Part shown: positions 50,486-59,519 of the stretch, piece by piece | Numbering within the stretch: position 1 is the stretch's first letter | How the letters are laid out: each line of letters begins with the position of its first letter | Origin: Treponema sp. | Lineage (GTDB): Bacteria; Spirochaetota; Spirochaetia; Treponematales; Treponemataceae | DNA length: 64,000 nucleotides | NCBI GenBank assembly: GCA_014804005.1 | Contig: JAAVAP010000013.1 | Coordinates: 138,302-202,301, forward strand | Direction of reading: 5' to 3' | Translations under genes and position numbers: made by a program | The notes under the pieces: model-generated | Databases searched by the model: none | Told to the model about the DNA's origin: nothing | Seen by the model: only the letters and a program-made list of their open reading frames with translations

Positions 50486-52612
50486 ATGCCAAACGAACGA
50501 CAGAATAATTTTACGAATCTCATTCAGAACAACGCGGTGGCAGTTGGCGCGATTCTTGTCGTCCTCATGCTCATCATTCCCCTCCCTTCGGTTTTGCTCG
50601 ACACTTTCATGGCGTTGAATTTGGCGATTTCGATTTTACTTTTGCTCACCGTGATTTCAACGCCGAAGCCTTCGCGTCTCACGGTTTTTCCGCAGCTGAT
50701 TTTGCTCGTGACGCTTTTCGGGCTTGGAATAAACGTTTCGTCAACGCGCCTCATTCTCACGCAAGGTCAAAGGTTTGACGGGCGGATGGTTCGCGCGTTT
50801 TCCACTTTCGTCGTCGGAAGCACTTCGGGCACGGACGGCCTTGTTGTCGGAATGGTGATTTTCATCATTTTGATTGTGATTCAAACTGTCGTGATTACGA
50901 AAGGCGCGACGCGAGTTTCCGAAGTGGCGGCGAGGTTCGCGCTCGATTCGATGGCGCAGAAAAATTTCGCCGTGGATCAGGAACTCAATTCGGGCGCGAT
51001 TACGGAAGAGCAGGCGCGGCAAAAGCGCGCGGAAATCCGGAACGAAAGCGACTTTTTTTCCGCGATGGACGGTTCTTCGAAATTCGTAAGCGGAAACGTG
51101 ATGGCTGGAATTTTCATCACGGTCGTGAACTTGGTCGCAGGCCTCATCACAGGAATGGTTCTTCGCCACGAGAATTTTATGAGCGCGATCGAAACTTATT
51201 CGCGCCTTACGATTGGCGACGGACTTTTGAGCCAGATTCCTTCGCTCTTGCTTTCGTTTTCCACGGGCATGCTCGTAACGGCGAGCAACACGGAAGAACA
51301 GCTTGGCGAGGCGATAAAAAATCAGTTCACCACTTCGGGCAGAACTTATGTCATCGCGGGCGCGTCGATGGCGGTTCTTGGAATTTTGCCCGGAATGCCG
51401 TGGTATATTCTCATACCCCTGGGGGGTATATGCATTTTCGCCGGATTGCGGATGCTGAAAGATCGTGCAAAGGAGGAAGCCGCAAAGCAGGCCGCAGAAG
51501 CCGAAGCCGCCGCCGGCGGACAGACGGGGCAGAATCCTTTGGACGTTTCGCCTGTCGTTCCGCTTGATCCGCTTTTGCTTGAAATCGGCTACGCTTTGAT
51601 TCCGCTCGTGGACAAGGAAAAGGGCGCGAAACTTCTTGAGCGCGTCACTCGCATTCGTCGCGAGGCCGCGTTGGATTTGGGGCTTGTCGTTCCGAGCATT
51701 CGCATTATGGACAACATGACGCTTGATCCTAGCGAGTACACTTTTAAAATTCGCGGAATCGAAGCGGGTCGCTCGAAACTCAAAATGGGATATTATATGG
51801 CAATCAACGCGGGCGACATAAACGAGGAAGTGAAAGGCGAGCCGACGCGAGATCCCGCTTTCGGAATGCCAGCCATTTGGATTCCCGAGGACAAGCGCGC
51901 GGAAGTGGAACGCGCGGGCTATGCTGTTGTCGATCCGCCGACGGTAATCGCGACGCACTTGACGGAAATAATTCGCTCTCACGCCGCAGAAATTTTGGGG
52001 CGCAAGGAAGTCAAGCAAATCATCGACAAGATTTCCGAAACGAACAAAGTGGTCGTGGACGAAGTTTTCGAATCTGGAAAATTCAATTACGGTCAAATCG
52101 AAAAAGTTTTGCAGGGACTTTTGCGCGAAAAAGTTTCGATTCGAAATATAGAATTGATTTTGGAGACGCTCGCGAATTACGGCTCGGGAGTGAGTCCGTG
52201 GATTCTCACGGAAAAAGTGCGCGAGGCTTTGGGCAAACAAATCTGCCTGCAATACGCCGACGACGATCATTGTCTGCGCGTGTTGAATTTGTCGCAGGAA
52301 TACGCGGAACTTTTGCTCGCGCATCAACAGATTCCGCCCGATGGCTCGCGTCCGTTTGTCGCGCTTGATCCTGTGGATGGACGAAAATGGATTGGCGACG
52401 TGAGCGCGTCGTTCGCGGCGATGCAGGAACGCGGCTACCAGCCGATTGTCTTGTGTCCGGGCGAAGTTCGCGCGCTTGTAAAATCGTCCACGGAACGCGA
52501 GCTTCCAGGAATCGTCGCGCTTTCGGTGAACGAAGTTATGGCCGCGCAGAACAGCATTTCCATCGAAGTGCTCGGAGAAATAAAGCAGTCAGGTCCGCGG
52601 CTTGCGGAATAG
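50486..52612 (+). CDS. flhA: Flagellar export protein FlhA
   Basis: FlhA is the nonameric ion channel and chaperone dock of the export gate. The 708-residue protein has eight membrane helices in the first 330 residues and a large C-terminal cytoplasmic domain. The FHIPEP signature is partly divergent: RVSEVAARFALDSM is kept, but the following PGKQMAID reads AQKNFAVD. GDGLLSQIPSLLLS is conserved. An AGGGTGGGG site precedes the ATG; a 97-nt gap separates it from flhB, longer than elsewhere in the operon. Confidence 0.96.
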   Translation: MPNERQNNFTNLIQNNAVAVGAILVVLMLIIPLPSVLLDTFMALNLAISILLLLTVISTPKPSRLTVFPQLILLVTLFGLGINVSSTRLILTQGQRFDGRMVRAFSTFVVGSTSGTDGLVVGMVIFIILIVIQTVVITKGATRVSEVAARFALDSMAQKNFAVDQELNSGAITEEQARQKRAEIRNESDFFSAMDGSSKFVSGNVMAGIFITVVNLVAGLITGMVLRHENFMSAIETYSRLTIGDGLLSQIPSLLLSFSTGMLVTASNTEEQLGEAIKNQFTTSGRTYVIAGASMAVLGILPGMPWYILIPLGGICIFAGLRMLKDRAKEEAAKQAAEAEAAAGGQTGQNPLDVSPVVPLDPLLLEIGYALIPLVDKEKGAKLLERVTRIRREAALDLGLVVPSIRIMDNMTLDPSEYTFKIRGIEAGRSKLKMGYYMAINAGDINEEVKGEPTRDPAFGMPAIWIPEDKRAEVERAGYAVVDPPTVIATHLTEIIRSHAAEILGRKEVKQIIDKISETNKVVVDEVFESGKFNYGQIEKVLQGLLREKVSIRNIELILETLANYGSGVSPWILTEKVREALGKQICLQYADDDHCLRVLNLSQEYAELLLAHQQIPPDGSRPFVALDPVDGRKWIGDVSASFAAMQERGYQPIVLCPGEVRALVKSSTERELPGIVALSVNEVMAAQNSISIEVLGEIKQSGPRLAE

Positions 52613-52628
52613 AAATTGGAGTTTGCGA

Positions 52629-53852
52629 ATGGTTAGCGAATATCAGGCAGGAGAAATTCTCACTCTCACAGGCGAGGACATGAACGACTGTCGCGCGAAA
52701 CTTGCCGACATGTACGGACAGTCCTACAACATCATTGATCGTCGCCAGGTGATGAAAAAATATGGGCTTTTCGGACTTTTCCAAAAGGAACGCACCGAAG
52801 TGAAATATGTCGTGAATCGCCATGCAGAGCGTCCTTTTGTGGATGTGAGTGATGCGGAAAGTCTGCGCCGCGTGAAAGAAAAAATTCTGCGCGAGGCTTC
52901 GGGCGGAAAATCCAAGGAAGAAATCAGGCTTGATGAGCTCAACAGCAAGCTCGACAACCTCACCGCACAAATTCAGACTATGCCGCGCGCCAACGCCGAA
53001 GAAGGAAAAATCGAATCCATCGAGCGAATCAAGGAAATGCTCGACGACAACGAATTCACCAAGGAATTCATAAACGAAATCGCGCTCCGTCTGCGCAAGG
53101 ATTTTTCGCTCGATGACCTCGGAAATTTTTCGCTCGTGGAGCGGCAGGTCGTGGACTGGATTGGCGAGGCGATTTCCATCGCGCCCGAAAGCGCGCACCG
53201 TCCGCCGCATGTAGTCGTCATCGTTGGACCTACGGGCGTTGGAAAGACAACTACGATCGCAAAACTCGCCACGCAGAATATTCTCGCGCGCCAAAAAGAC
53301 GAGAATGCGAAAAAGCTGAATATGTGCATGATTACGATTGACAGAACCCGCGTGGGCGCGGAAGAGCAGCTCAGGACTTTCGGTGACATGCTCAGCCTGA
53401 ACGTGCTCAAGGCCGAAAACGCCGCCGATCTCAAGACTATTTTCGATTCCGTCCGCGCGGACAACGACATAATTTACATCGACACTTCGGGATACAGTCC
53501 GAACGATTCAGAAAACATCGCAAAGCTCAAGACCACGCTTGGAGTGGACGGGCTTCGCCCAGACGTGCATCTTGCCGTCGCTGCTTCCACGAAATCGCGC
53601 GACCTCAAAAACATAATGCAGAACTACGAACTGTTCGGCTACTCTTCTGTGATAGTAACGAAGTGCGACGAAACCACGCGCTTCGGAAATATAATAAGCG
53701 TGCTCAATGAAAGGCACAAATCGTTTTCCTATGTAACCGACGGCCAGCAAGTCGCGCGGCACATCAAGAAAGCGAATGTCGTTGATTTTTTAATCAGGCT
53801 TTCCGGTTTTACTGTGGACCGGATTCATATCGAAGATAAATTTGGAGAATGA
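52629..53852 (+). CDS. flhF: Flagellar placement GTPase FlhF
   Basis: FlhF is an SRP-type GTPase that marks the pole for flagellar assembly. The 407-residue protein has an N-terminal B domain (about 1-115), an N domain, and a G domain with P-loop VGPTGVGKTTT near 199 and TIDRTRVGAEEQLRTFGDML. IIYIDTSGYSPNDSENI and VTKCDET follow. The ATG at 52629 has TGGAG 8 nt upstream. It follows flhA closely and slightly precedes flhG. Confidence 0.94.
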   Translation: MVSEYQAGEILTLTGEDMNDCRAKLADMYGQSYNIIDRRQVMKKYGLFGLFQKERTEVKYVVNRHAERPFVDVSDAESLRRVKEKILREASGGKSKEEIRLDELNSKLDNLTAQIQTMPRANAEEGKIESIERIKEMLDDNEFTKEFINEIALRLRKDFSLDDLGNFSLVERQVVDWIGEAISIAPESAHRPPHVVVIVGPTGVGKTTTIAKLATQNILARQKDENAKKLNMCMITIDRTRVGAEEQLRTFGDMLSLNVLKAENAADLKTIFDSVRADNDIIYIDTSGYSPNDSENIAKLKTTLGVDGLRPDVHLAVAASTKSRDLKNIMQNYELFGYSSVIVTKCDETTRFGNIISVLNERHKSFSYVTDGQQVARHIKKANVVDFLIRLSGFTVDRIHIEDKFGE

Positions 53853-53853
53853 A

Positions 53854-54735
53854 ATGGAAGATCAGTTAAGCGAGCTTCGGGAAATTATGAAGGCGAATTC
53901 ACACGGCCAAGAAACACGCCGTCCGCACAACACGCGGATTATCGCGGTTACGAGCGGAAAGGGCGGGGTAGGAAAGACGAACATTTCTGTGAACATGGCG
54001 ATCGCCTACGCGGCCCTCGGAAAAAAAGTGATTCTCATCGACGGCGATCTTGGCATGGCGAACGTGAACGTCTTGCTGAACGTCGTGCCGAAGTACAATT
54101 TGCTTCAAGTGATGAACAAGCAAAAGACGATGCAGGAAATCATCCTCGACACGGAGTTCAACATAAAATTCATCGCGGGCGCGAACGGCTTTTCGAAAAT
54201 CGCGAATCTCGGCAAGGAAGAGCTTGAATATTTTGCCAAGCAATTTTCGTCGCTTGAAAATGCCGACATCATCATCATCGATACGGGCGCGGGCATTTCA
54301 AACAACGTGCTTTCGTTCGTGGCGGCGAGCGACGAAGTTTATGTCGTGACGACGCCCGAACCCACCGCAATCACCGACGCTTACGGAATGATAAAAATTA
54401 TCACGACGGAAATTGAAGGGCGTGAAATCAACTTGCATCTTTTGGTGAACCGCGTCCATTCCGCCGAAGAAGGAAAGCGCATCGCCGACCGAATCATCAG
54501 CATCGTCGGACAGTTCCTCAATTTCAAGGTGAACTACGTTGGCTTCGTCTACGAAGACTCGGCCGTGCAGAATTCTGTGATTCGCCAAAAGCCGTTCATC
54601 GTGGTGAATCCGAATTCCAAAAGTTCTATGTGCATCAAGCACATTGTCGGGCGCATCGAAAAGACCGAAGCTCCGCACGGCGAGGGCGTTTCGAATTTCC
54701 TCAAGAAATTCTTGGGCTTCAAGGAGCGCGGCTAA
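53854..54735 (+). CDS. flhG: MinD/ParA-like flagellar number regulator FlhG
   Basis: FlhG (FleN/YlxH) counts flagella with FlhF. The 293 residues have an N-terminal activation helix (MEDQLSELREIMKA), a deviant Walker A SGKGGVGKT near 34, LIDGDLGMANVNVLL and the FlhG-type IIIDTGAGIS. A C-terminal amphipathic helix with FLKKFLGFK binds the membrane. A GGAG 6 nt upstream supports the ATG at 53854; an upstream TTG overlaps that site. Confidence 0.94.
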   Translation: MEDQLSELREIMKANSHGQETRRPHNTRIIAVTSGKGGVGKTNISVNMAIAYAALGKKVILIDGDLGMANVNVLLNVVPKYNLLQVMNKQKTMQEIILDTEFNIKFIAGANGFSKIANLGKEELEYFAKQFSSLENADIIIIDTGAGISNNVLSFVAASDEVYVVTTPEPTAITDAYGMIKIITTEIEGREINLHLLVNRVHSAEEGKRIADRIISIVGQFLNFKVNYVGFVYEDSAVQNSVIRQKPFIVVNPNSKSSMCIKHIVGRIEKTEAPHGEGVSNFLKKFLGFKERG

Positions 54736-54760
54736 AACTTGTTTTTTTGTCAACTTTTTG

Positions 54761-54789
54761 TAGACTTTTTTTGAAAATTGCTTTATAAT
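54761..54789 (+). promoter_or_regulatory. Possible internal promoter before the 54830 gene
   Basis: TATAAT (54784-54789) is preceded at 17 nt by TAGACT (54761-54766). It lies in the 94-nt gap after flhG and would give the last operon genes, including the sigma factor, a second start. Confidence 0.45.
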
Positions 54790-54829
54790 ATAGCGAATGA
54801 ATTTTTGACTTTGCGGAAGGGGAAACGAA

Positions 54830-55666
54830 GTGATAAAAATAAAGCCCGTCGTAATATGTGCGTCAATCGCGCTCGCTTTGTCTTTTTTCGTTTCACTTTT
54901 CTCAAGGAACAGCCTTCCGATTTCGCTTTTGAAGGCCGCGATTTTTGCGGCGGTGTTCGGCGGAATCGCGGTGGGAATTCAGGTCGTGTACGACAAATTC
55001 CTTTCGGATGGCGATGCTCCAATAGTAGATTCTAACGCGCCTCAGCAAAAGGCCGTTGGTTCGAAAGTTGATTTGGTTGTGAGCGAAGAGGATTTGCCGG
55101 ACGAGGAGAACGCCCCGACTTTCGCGCTGGATTCAACCCGGCATGTTTTGACGGCGGCGGATGTCGGAATAAAGGATTCTGCGGCGAGGGAAAATTCATC
55201 CGAGCAAAACGCGCGCTCTGCGCAACTGAGCGAGACTGCTTCCGATAGCGCGAAAAATTCGGAAGCGTCCAACAATGAAGGCGTTTCATCGGAAAAAGTT
55301 TCCGACGAAAGCGCGGCTTTTGTCCGGCAAGATTTGCCTGCGAAGCCCGAGACTGAAAATAATTCGGCATCGTCGGGTGAAAATTCCGCGCAGGCGGATT
55401 CTTCCAAAATCGATGGCGCGAAATCCAATTCGACAGGCGGCGACGAACTTCCCGAATTGGACGACTTTCCCGCGTTTAGCGGCGACGATTCGGAAAACAA
55501 GCAAAGTTCGGAAGACGATGCCGTCATCGAGGACAGCGACTTTGCCGAGGGTGGCTCTCCGTCGATTCCTCGGCGCACGGAATTTTCGGACGGAACTATC
55601 GCGGATTCGAAGGATGCTTCGCTAATGGCGGAAGCCATCCGAACAGTCCTTGTAAAAGATGAATAA
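54830..55666 (+). CDS. Membrane protein with an acidic tail, 278 aa, unknown
   Basis: The GTG start follows GAAGGGGA. Two membrane helices lie at about 5-22 and 30-52 (VVICASIALALSFFVSLFS, LLKAAIFAAVFGGIAVGIQVV). The remaining 220 residues are highly acidic and Ser/Asn-rich, probably disordered, with ELPELDDFPAFSGDDSE and a conserved-looking end (GTIADSKDASLMAEAIRTVL). I do not recognise a family. It sits between flhG and whiG in the flagellar operon, so a flagellar role is likely. Confidence 0.72.
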   Translation: MIKIKPVVICASIALALSFFVSLFSRNSLPISLLKAAIFAAVFGGIAVGIQVVYDKFLSDGDAPIVDSNAPQQKAVGSKVDLVVSEEDLPDEENAPTFALDSTRHVLTAADVGIKDSAARENSSEQNARSAQLSETASDSAKNSEASNNEGVSSEKVSDESAAFVRQDLPAKPETENNSASSGENSAQADSSKIDGAKSNSTGGDELPELDDFPAFSGDDSENKQSSEDDAVIEDSDFAEGGSPSIPRRTEFSDGTIADSKDASLMAEAIRTVLVKDE

Positions 55667-55684
55667 TTTTTAGGGTGTGGAAAT

Positions 55685-56473
55685 ATGGATTCAACGCTAA
55701 GCGATGAAAAGACAGAAGAAGAACTTTGGAAGGAGTATCGGAAAACCAAATCTCCGGAACTCCGCGACAAATTCATCCGCCAATATATGCCGCTGGTAAA
55801 ATATGTGGCGGGCAAGGTTGGCGTGGGAATGCCTGGCAGCGTTGAATTCGACGACCTTGTGGGATTCGGACAGTTCGGGCTTTTGGACGCGATAGAAAAA
55901 TATGATCCCGGAAAAAGCGTCAAATTCAAGACTTACGCCGTTACGAGAATCCGCGGCGCGATTTTCGACGAATTGCGGCAGCTGGATTGGATCCCGCGTT
56001 CGGTGAGACAGAAGTCGCGCGAGATTGAGGACACCATCGGCGACCTTGAGGCAAAACTCGGACGCACCGCGAGCGACGCTGAAATTGCGCAAAAACTCGG
56101 CGTTTCGGAACATGAATATCAGCAGACAGTGATGAAAATCACGGGACCTAGCGTGCTTTCTCTCAGCGACGTGTGGTATTCGGGCAATGACAACGACCAT
56201 ATGTCCATCGGCGACAGCATCGAATCTCCTTCGAGCCTCAATCCCGACGTAATTGTCGAGCGCGAGGAAATTCGGAAAATAATTATCGAGGCGATAAACG
56301 AGCTTCCCGAAAAGGAAAAAATGGTCATCGTGCTTTATTATCATGAGGATTTGACGTTCAAGGAAATCGGACAAGTTTTGGAAGTGAGCGAGTCGCGAAT
56401 CTCGCAGCTCCACACCAAGGCAAACCTCCGCCTTCGCGCCAAGCTCACAAGTTTGCGAAAAGGAATTATGTGA
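55685..56473 (+). CDS. Motility sigma factor (WhiG/FliA, sigma-28)
   Basis: This sigma-28-type factor directs late flagellar gene transcription. The 262 residues show sigma region 2 (YMPLVKYVAGKVGVGMPG, FDDLVGFGQFGLLDAIEKYD), region 3 (GDLEAKLGRTASDAEIAQKL) and region 4 with the helix-turn-helix DLTFKEIGQVLEVSESRISQ. The WhiG/FliA-type IPRSVRQK motif is present. The gene ends in TGA overlapping the fapA start region. A GCCGATAA element upstream of the LysM gene at 8376 is a candidate target. Confidence 0.93.
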   Translation: MDSTLSDEKTEEELWKEYRKTKSPELRDKFIRQYMPLVKYVAGKVGVGMPGSVEFDDLVGFGQFGLLDAIEKYDPGKSVKFKTYAVTRIRGAIFDELRQLDWIPRSVRQKSREIEDTIGDLEAKLGRTASDAEIAQKLGVSEHEYQQTVMKITGPSVLSLSDVWYSGNDNDHMSIGDSIESPSSLNPDVIVEREEIRKIIIEAINELPEKEKMVIVLYYHEDLTFKEIGQVLEVSESRISQLHTKANLRLRAKLTSLRKGIM

Positions 56474-58449
56474 TGATTACGTTGGAAGAAGTCAGAAAGG
56501 ACATGAAGACTCAGTGGGAGTTCGACAGCTCGCTTTCCGTAGTGGAAGTGAACGCCGACACTTTGGACGAATGCCTTGCCGACGCTTCCACTCAACTTGA
56601 AACGAAAGTCGCCAATCTTGAATACGAAGTCCTTGAACGTGGTTCGGACGGATTTTTGGGATTGGGAAAAAAGCCATGGAAGGTTAGGATTTACCAGAAT
56701 TCCGCCGCCGTCGCGGAAAAAAAGAAAAAGGTCGCGAAGGAAGCCGAGATTTTGGGAGTTCATCTCGCCGAGGAAGAGCAGTCTATCGACAGGGATGGAT
56801 TGTACTACATCAGGCATTTTGGCGAGGACATCATGCTCAAGGTCGTCCTTCCGGTCGGAAAGGGAAATTTGGTGGACGCGAAGGAAATCATAAATGACGC
56901 GCGCCGTCCCGACACCGTAAGCCTTGACGAGGGAAAAATCAAAAAATTTGCGAAGGGCGGCACGGACGAGAAATACGAGAAAATCGGCGAGTACAAGCAT
57001 GTCAAGGCTGGCGATGCTTCCATCATAATCGACATTTCCAAGGACGACATTGTTGCCACGGTTACTGCCACTGCGCCCGCAATGAGCGGCTCGGAAGTTA
57101 CCGCCGAAATGATAACTCAGGCACTTGCCACGCAGGGAGTTGTGGTCGGAATCGAGGAAGACAAAATATCCGAATTCGTGGACAATCCCGTCTACGGAAC
57201 GCCCTGCGAAGTGGCGCACGCTGTCATGCCGCATGACGGGGCGGACGCATACATTCAATATAATTTCGAGACGGATTCCACAAAACTTCGCGCAAAAGAA
57301 ACTGAATCTGGCAACGTGAATTTCAAGGAACTCAATCAAATTCAAAATGTCGTTCAGGGACAGCCGCTCGCGCAGAAAATCGCTCCCGAGCGCGGCAAGG
57401 CGGGAAAGACTTTGAGCGGCCGCTATATGGAAGCGAAGAACGGCAAGGACATAAAAATTCCGCTCGGGCGCAACACGGAACTTGACAAGGACGGAGTTAC
57501 TGTCATTGCGTCTGTGGCTGGCCGCGTAATGTTCGATGACGGCAGGATAAACGTCGATCCTGTGCTTGAACTGGATTCGATTGGAATCAAGACCGGCAAC
57601 ATCGACTTCTTGGGAAGCGTCATCGTAAAAGGCAACGTGGACGACGGTTATGAACTGAAAGCCACGGGAAACATAGAAATCGGCGGCACTGTCGGAAAAA
57701 GCGTCATCAAAAGCGAGCATGGGGACATCGTTGTGGCGCGCGGCATTTTCGGGCACGACGAAGGCGTGGTTCAAAGCGGAAAGTCCGTTTGGGCGAAATT
57801 CATCCAAAGCGCGAAAGTGGAAGTGGAAGAATTCTGCATCGTTTCGGACAGCATAATGAACAGCGAAGTGAGCGCGATGAAACGCATCATCCTCAACGGA
57901 AAAAAAGCCCAAATTACTGGAGGTCATCTTTTTGCTACGGAGGAAATCGCGGCCAAAAACATCGGCTCGCCGGGCGGTGGAACTGAAACCATCCTTGAAG
58001 TCGGATTTGATCCGCGTCTCAAGCATAGGCTGGAAGAAATCCAAAACAGGCAGAACGTGATAGTCAAGGAGCTTGAGGACGTGGAAAACAACATAACTTC
58101 ACTCGAAAACATAAAGAAGCAGCGCCGCGTTCTTCCGCCGGACAAGGAGCAAAGTCTCAACGAAAACCGTTCGCGCAAGGAAGAAATCACGTTGGAGTCC
58201 GAAAAGCTCAACGACGAAATGTCGCAGATTCAGGATAAACTTCGCGAGATGAAGCAAGTGGGAAAAGTCAAGGTGGAAGGCACTGTTTATTCTGGATGCA
58301 AGATTTACATTCGCGACACTTTGCAGGAAGTCCGCAATGACATGAAAAGCCTCGTGTTCTTTATGGAAGGTGGGTTTGTCCGCACGGGAAAATACGAAAA
58401 GCCTGACATGGAAGGTGTCGAAGCGCCTGAAGGCTATTCGATGTTCTAG
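56470..58449 (+). CDS. FapA (DUF342) protein with an N-terminal Jag_N-like domain
   Basis: This 659-residue cytoplasmic protein of the FapA/DUF342 polymer-forming family is found in flagellar operons of spirochaetes. Residues about 15-75 (DTLDECLADASTQLETKVANLEYEVLERGSDGFLGLGKKPWKV) match the Jag_N/KhpB pattern ending in GFLGLGKKP. The FapA N domain and the beta-helical core follow (GNIDFLGSVIVKGNVDDGYEL, GNIEIGGTVGKSVI). A coiled coil lies near 515-590. The start is either the GTG at 56470 or the ATG at 56473; AAGGA precedes both. Its function is unknown. Confidence 0.88.
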   Translation: MMITLEEVRKDMKTQWEFDSSLSVVEVNADTLDECLADASTQLETKVANLEYEVLERGSDGFLGLGKKPWKVRIYQNSAAVAEKKKKVAKEAEILGVHLAEEEQSIDRDGLYYIRHFGEDIMLKVVLPVGKGNLVDAKEIINDARRPDTVSLDEGKIKKFAKGGTDEKYEKIGEYKHVKAGDASIIIDISKDDIVATVTATAPAMSGSEVTAEMITQALATQGVVVGIEEDKISEFVDNPVYGTPCEVAHAVMPHDGADAYIQYNFETDSTKLRAKETESGNVNFKELNQIQNVVQGQPLAQKIAPERGKAGKTLSGRYMEAKNGKDIKIPLGRNTELDKDGVTVIASVAGRVMFDDGRINVDPVLELDSIGIKTGNIDFLGSVIVKGNVDDGYELKATGNIEIGGTVGKSVIKSEHGDIVVARGIFGHDEGVVQSGKSVWAKFIQSAKVEVEEFCIVSDSIMNSEVSAMKRIILNGKKAQITGGHLFATEEIAAKNIGSPGGGTETILEVGFDPRLKHRLEEIQNRQNVIVKELEDVENNITSLENIKKQRRVLPPDKEQSLNENRSRKEEITLESEKLNDEMSQIQDKLREMKQVGKVKVEGTVYSGCKIYIRDTLQEVRNDMKSLVFFMEGGFVRTGKYEKPDMEGVEAPEGYSMF

Positions 58450-58457
58450 GAGTTGAA

Positions 58458-58790
58458 ATGGCGTTGCAGCCTATTGACTTGCAGACGATGTATTCTCAGA
58501 TGGCGAATGTCGCCCAGCGCGTTTCAGGCGAAACACAAGGCGCGTTGCTTTCCCAGCAAATTCAGCAACAGGGAATCGTAAACCAAAATCTGAGACAATC
58601 TCAATCCGTCCAACGTGCAGCGGAAAATCAGTCCGAGGCTGGAAAAATAAAAAAGGACGGAAGCGGAAATTCGCAGAACGCCGATGCGCAGGAAAAGAAG
58701 GGCGGACGGCAAGAGACCGAAGAATCCAAAAAAAGGGAATACGAAATCCGCGACCCGCTTTTGGGACAGCGCGTCAATCTTGTGGGGTGA
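58458..58790 (+). CDS. Small Gln-rich hypothetical protein of the flagellar operon, 110 aa
   Basis: This is a soluble, polar protein starting MALQPIDLQTMYSQMANVAQ, rich in glutamine and lysine, with a coiled-coil or disordered middle and the end YEIRDPLLGQRVNLVG. No family is recognised. An AGGAG lies 5 nt before the ATG and the gene starts 8 nt after fapA. Its stop overlaps the region just before the next start, so all three are co-transcribed. Confidence 0.75.
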   Translation: MALQPIDLQTMYSQMANVAQRVSGETQGALLSQQIQQQGIVNQNLRQSQSVQRAAENQSEAGKIKKDGSGNSQNADAQEKKGGRQETEESKKREYEIRDPLLGQRVNLVG

Positions 58791-58792
58791 AA

Positions 58793-59503
58793 ATGCAGGC
58801 AGTGGCGGCTTTGATTCTGTTGAACCTGCTTTTGTGGGCGGTGTTCCTTATAAAATTCAAAAAGCTTTTCACCACGGAAAAAATCATGCTGGAATTTCGC
58901 GCGGGAATGGAAAGGCTTTCGTCCGACCTCCAGCGCAACACGGTTTCGTCCGTGAATCTCATTGAAGAAAAAATTCGTGCGCTCAAGGAAGCGAGCGCGG
59001 AGGCCGAACGCAAGATTGCCATTGCCGAGCGCAGGCTTGACACGCTCAAAAACGAGCGCGCTCTTTTTGAACAAGGCGCGTTTCTTCAAAGCCAAATTTC
59101 AGGGAGGAATGCGGATATTCCTGAAAAAGCCCGTTCCAAGAAAAAGCCAGCCGCGAAGGCCGCGGTAGAAAAATACAGGAAAAGCGCGCCGCTCAAAGAA
59201 ACTCCCGTTCCAGGCGCGGATGCGGTCTACGCGCTCACGGGGCTTTTCAAGGAAAACGCTCAGAAATCGCTTTTCGAGGACGCTGGTCAAACTGTTACCG
59301 TAACAAGCGATGGCGATTCTTACGGAAAGATTCCGCTTGTAAAGCCTGAAATCGTGTTCAGCGAAAATCAAATTGTTCCCAAAAAAGATTTTTTGAGACA
59401 GGTTCGCGACTTGAACGCGCTTGGAAAGAATGTCGAGGAAATCGCGGCGGAAACAGGACGCTCCACTACGGAAGTGGATCTTGTTTTGGCCATGCTTACA
59501 TAA
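58793..59503 (+). CDS. Single-helix membrane protein with a C-terminal helix-turn-helix-like end
   Basis: The 236-residue protein has one N-terminal membrane helix (AVAALILLNLLLWAVFLI), a coiled coil (about 40-105, Glu/Lys/Arg-rich), a Lys/Pro/Ala-rich linker, and a C-terminal segment LRQVRDLNALGKNVEEIAAE followed by TGRSTTEVDLVLAML. That end resembles the small helix-turn-helix of DUF2802 proteins found beside flagellar genes. The ATG at 58793 has GGGG 5 nt upstream. It is the last gene of the flagellar operon. Confidence 0.75.
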   Translation: MQAVAALILLNLLLWAVFLIKFKKLFTTEKIMLEFRAGMERLSSDLQRNTVSSVNLIEEKIRALKEASAEAERKIAIAERRLDTLKNERALFEQGAFLQSQISGRNADIPEKARSKKKPAAKAAVEKYRKSAPLKETPVPGADAVYALTGLFKENAQKSLFEDAGQTVTVTSDGDSYGKIPLVKPEIVFSENQIVPKKDFLRQVRDLNALGKNVEEIAAETGRSTTEVDLVLAMLT

Positions 59504-59519
59504 TTTATAGGAGAAAAAA

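Noticed and set aside
51413-51429. ATACCCC-TGG-GGGGTAT palindrome resembling a CsoR-type copper operator
   Set aside because: It lies inside flhA and encodes the conserved IPLGGI segment. No regulator gene is nearby, so chance is likely.
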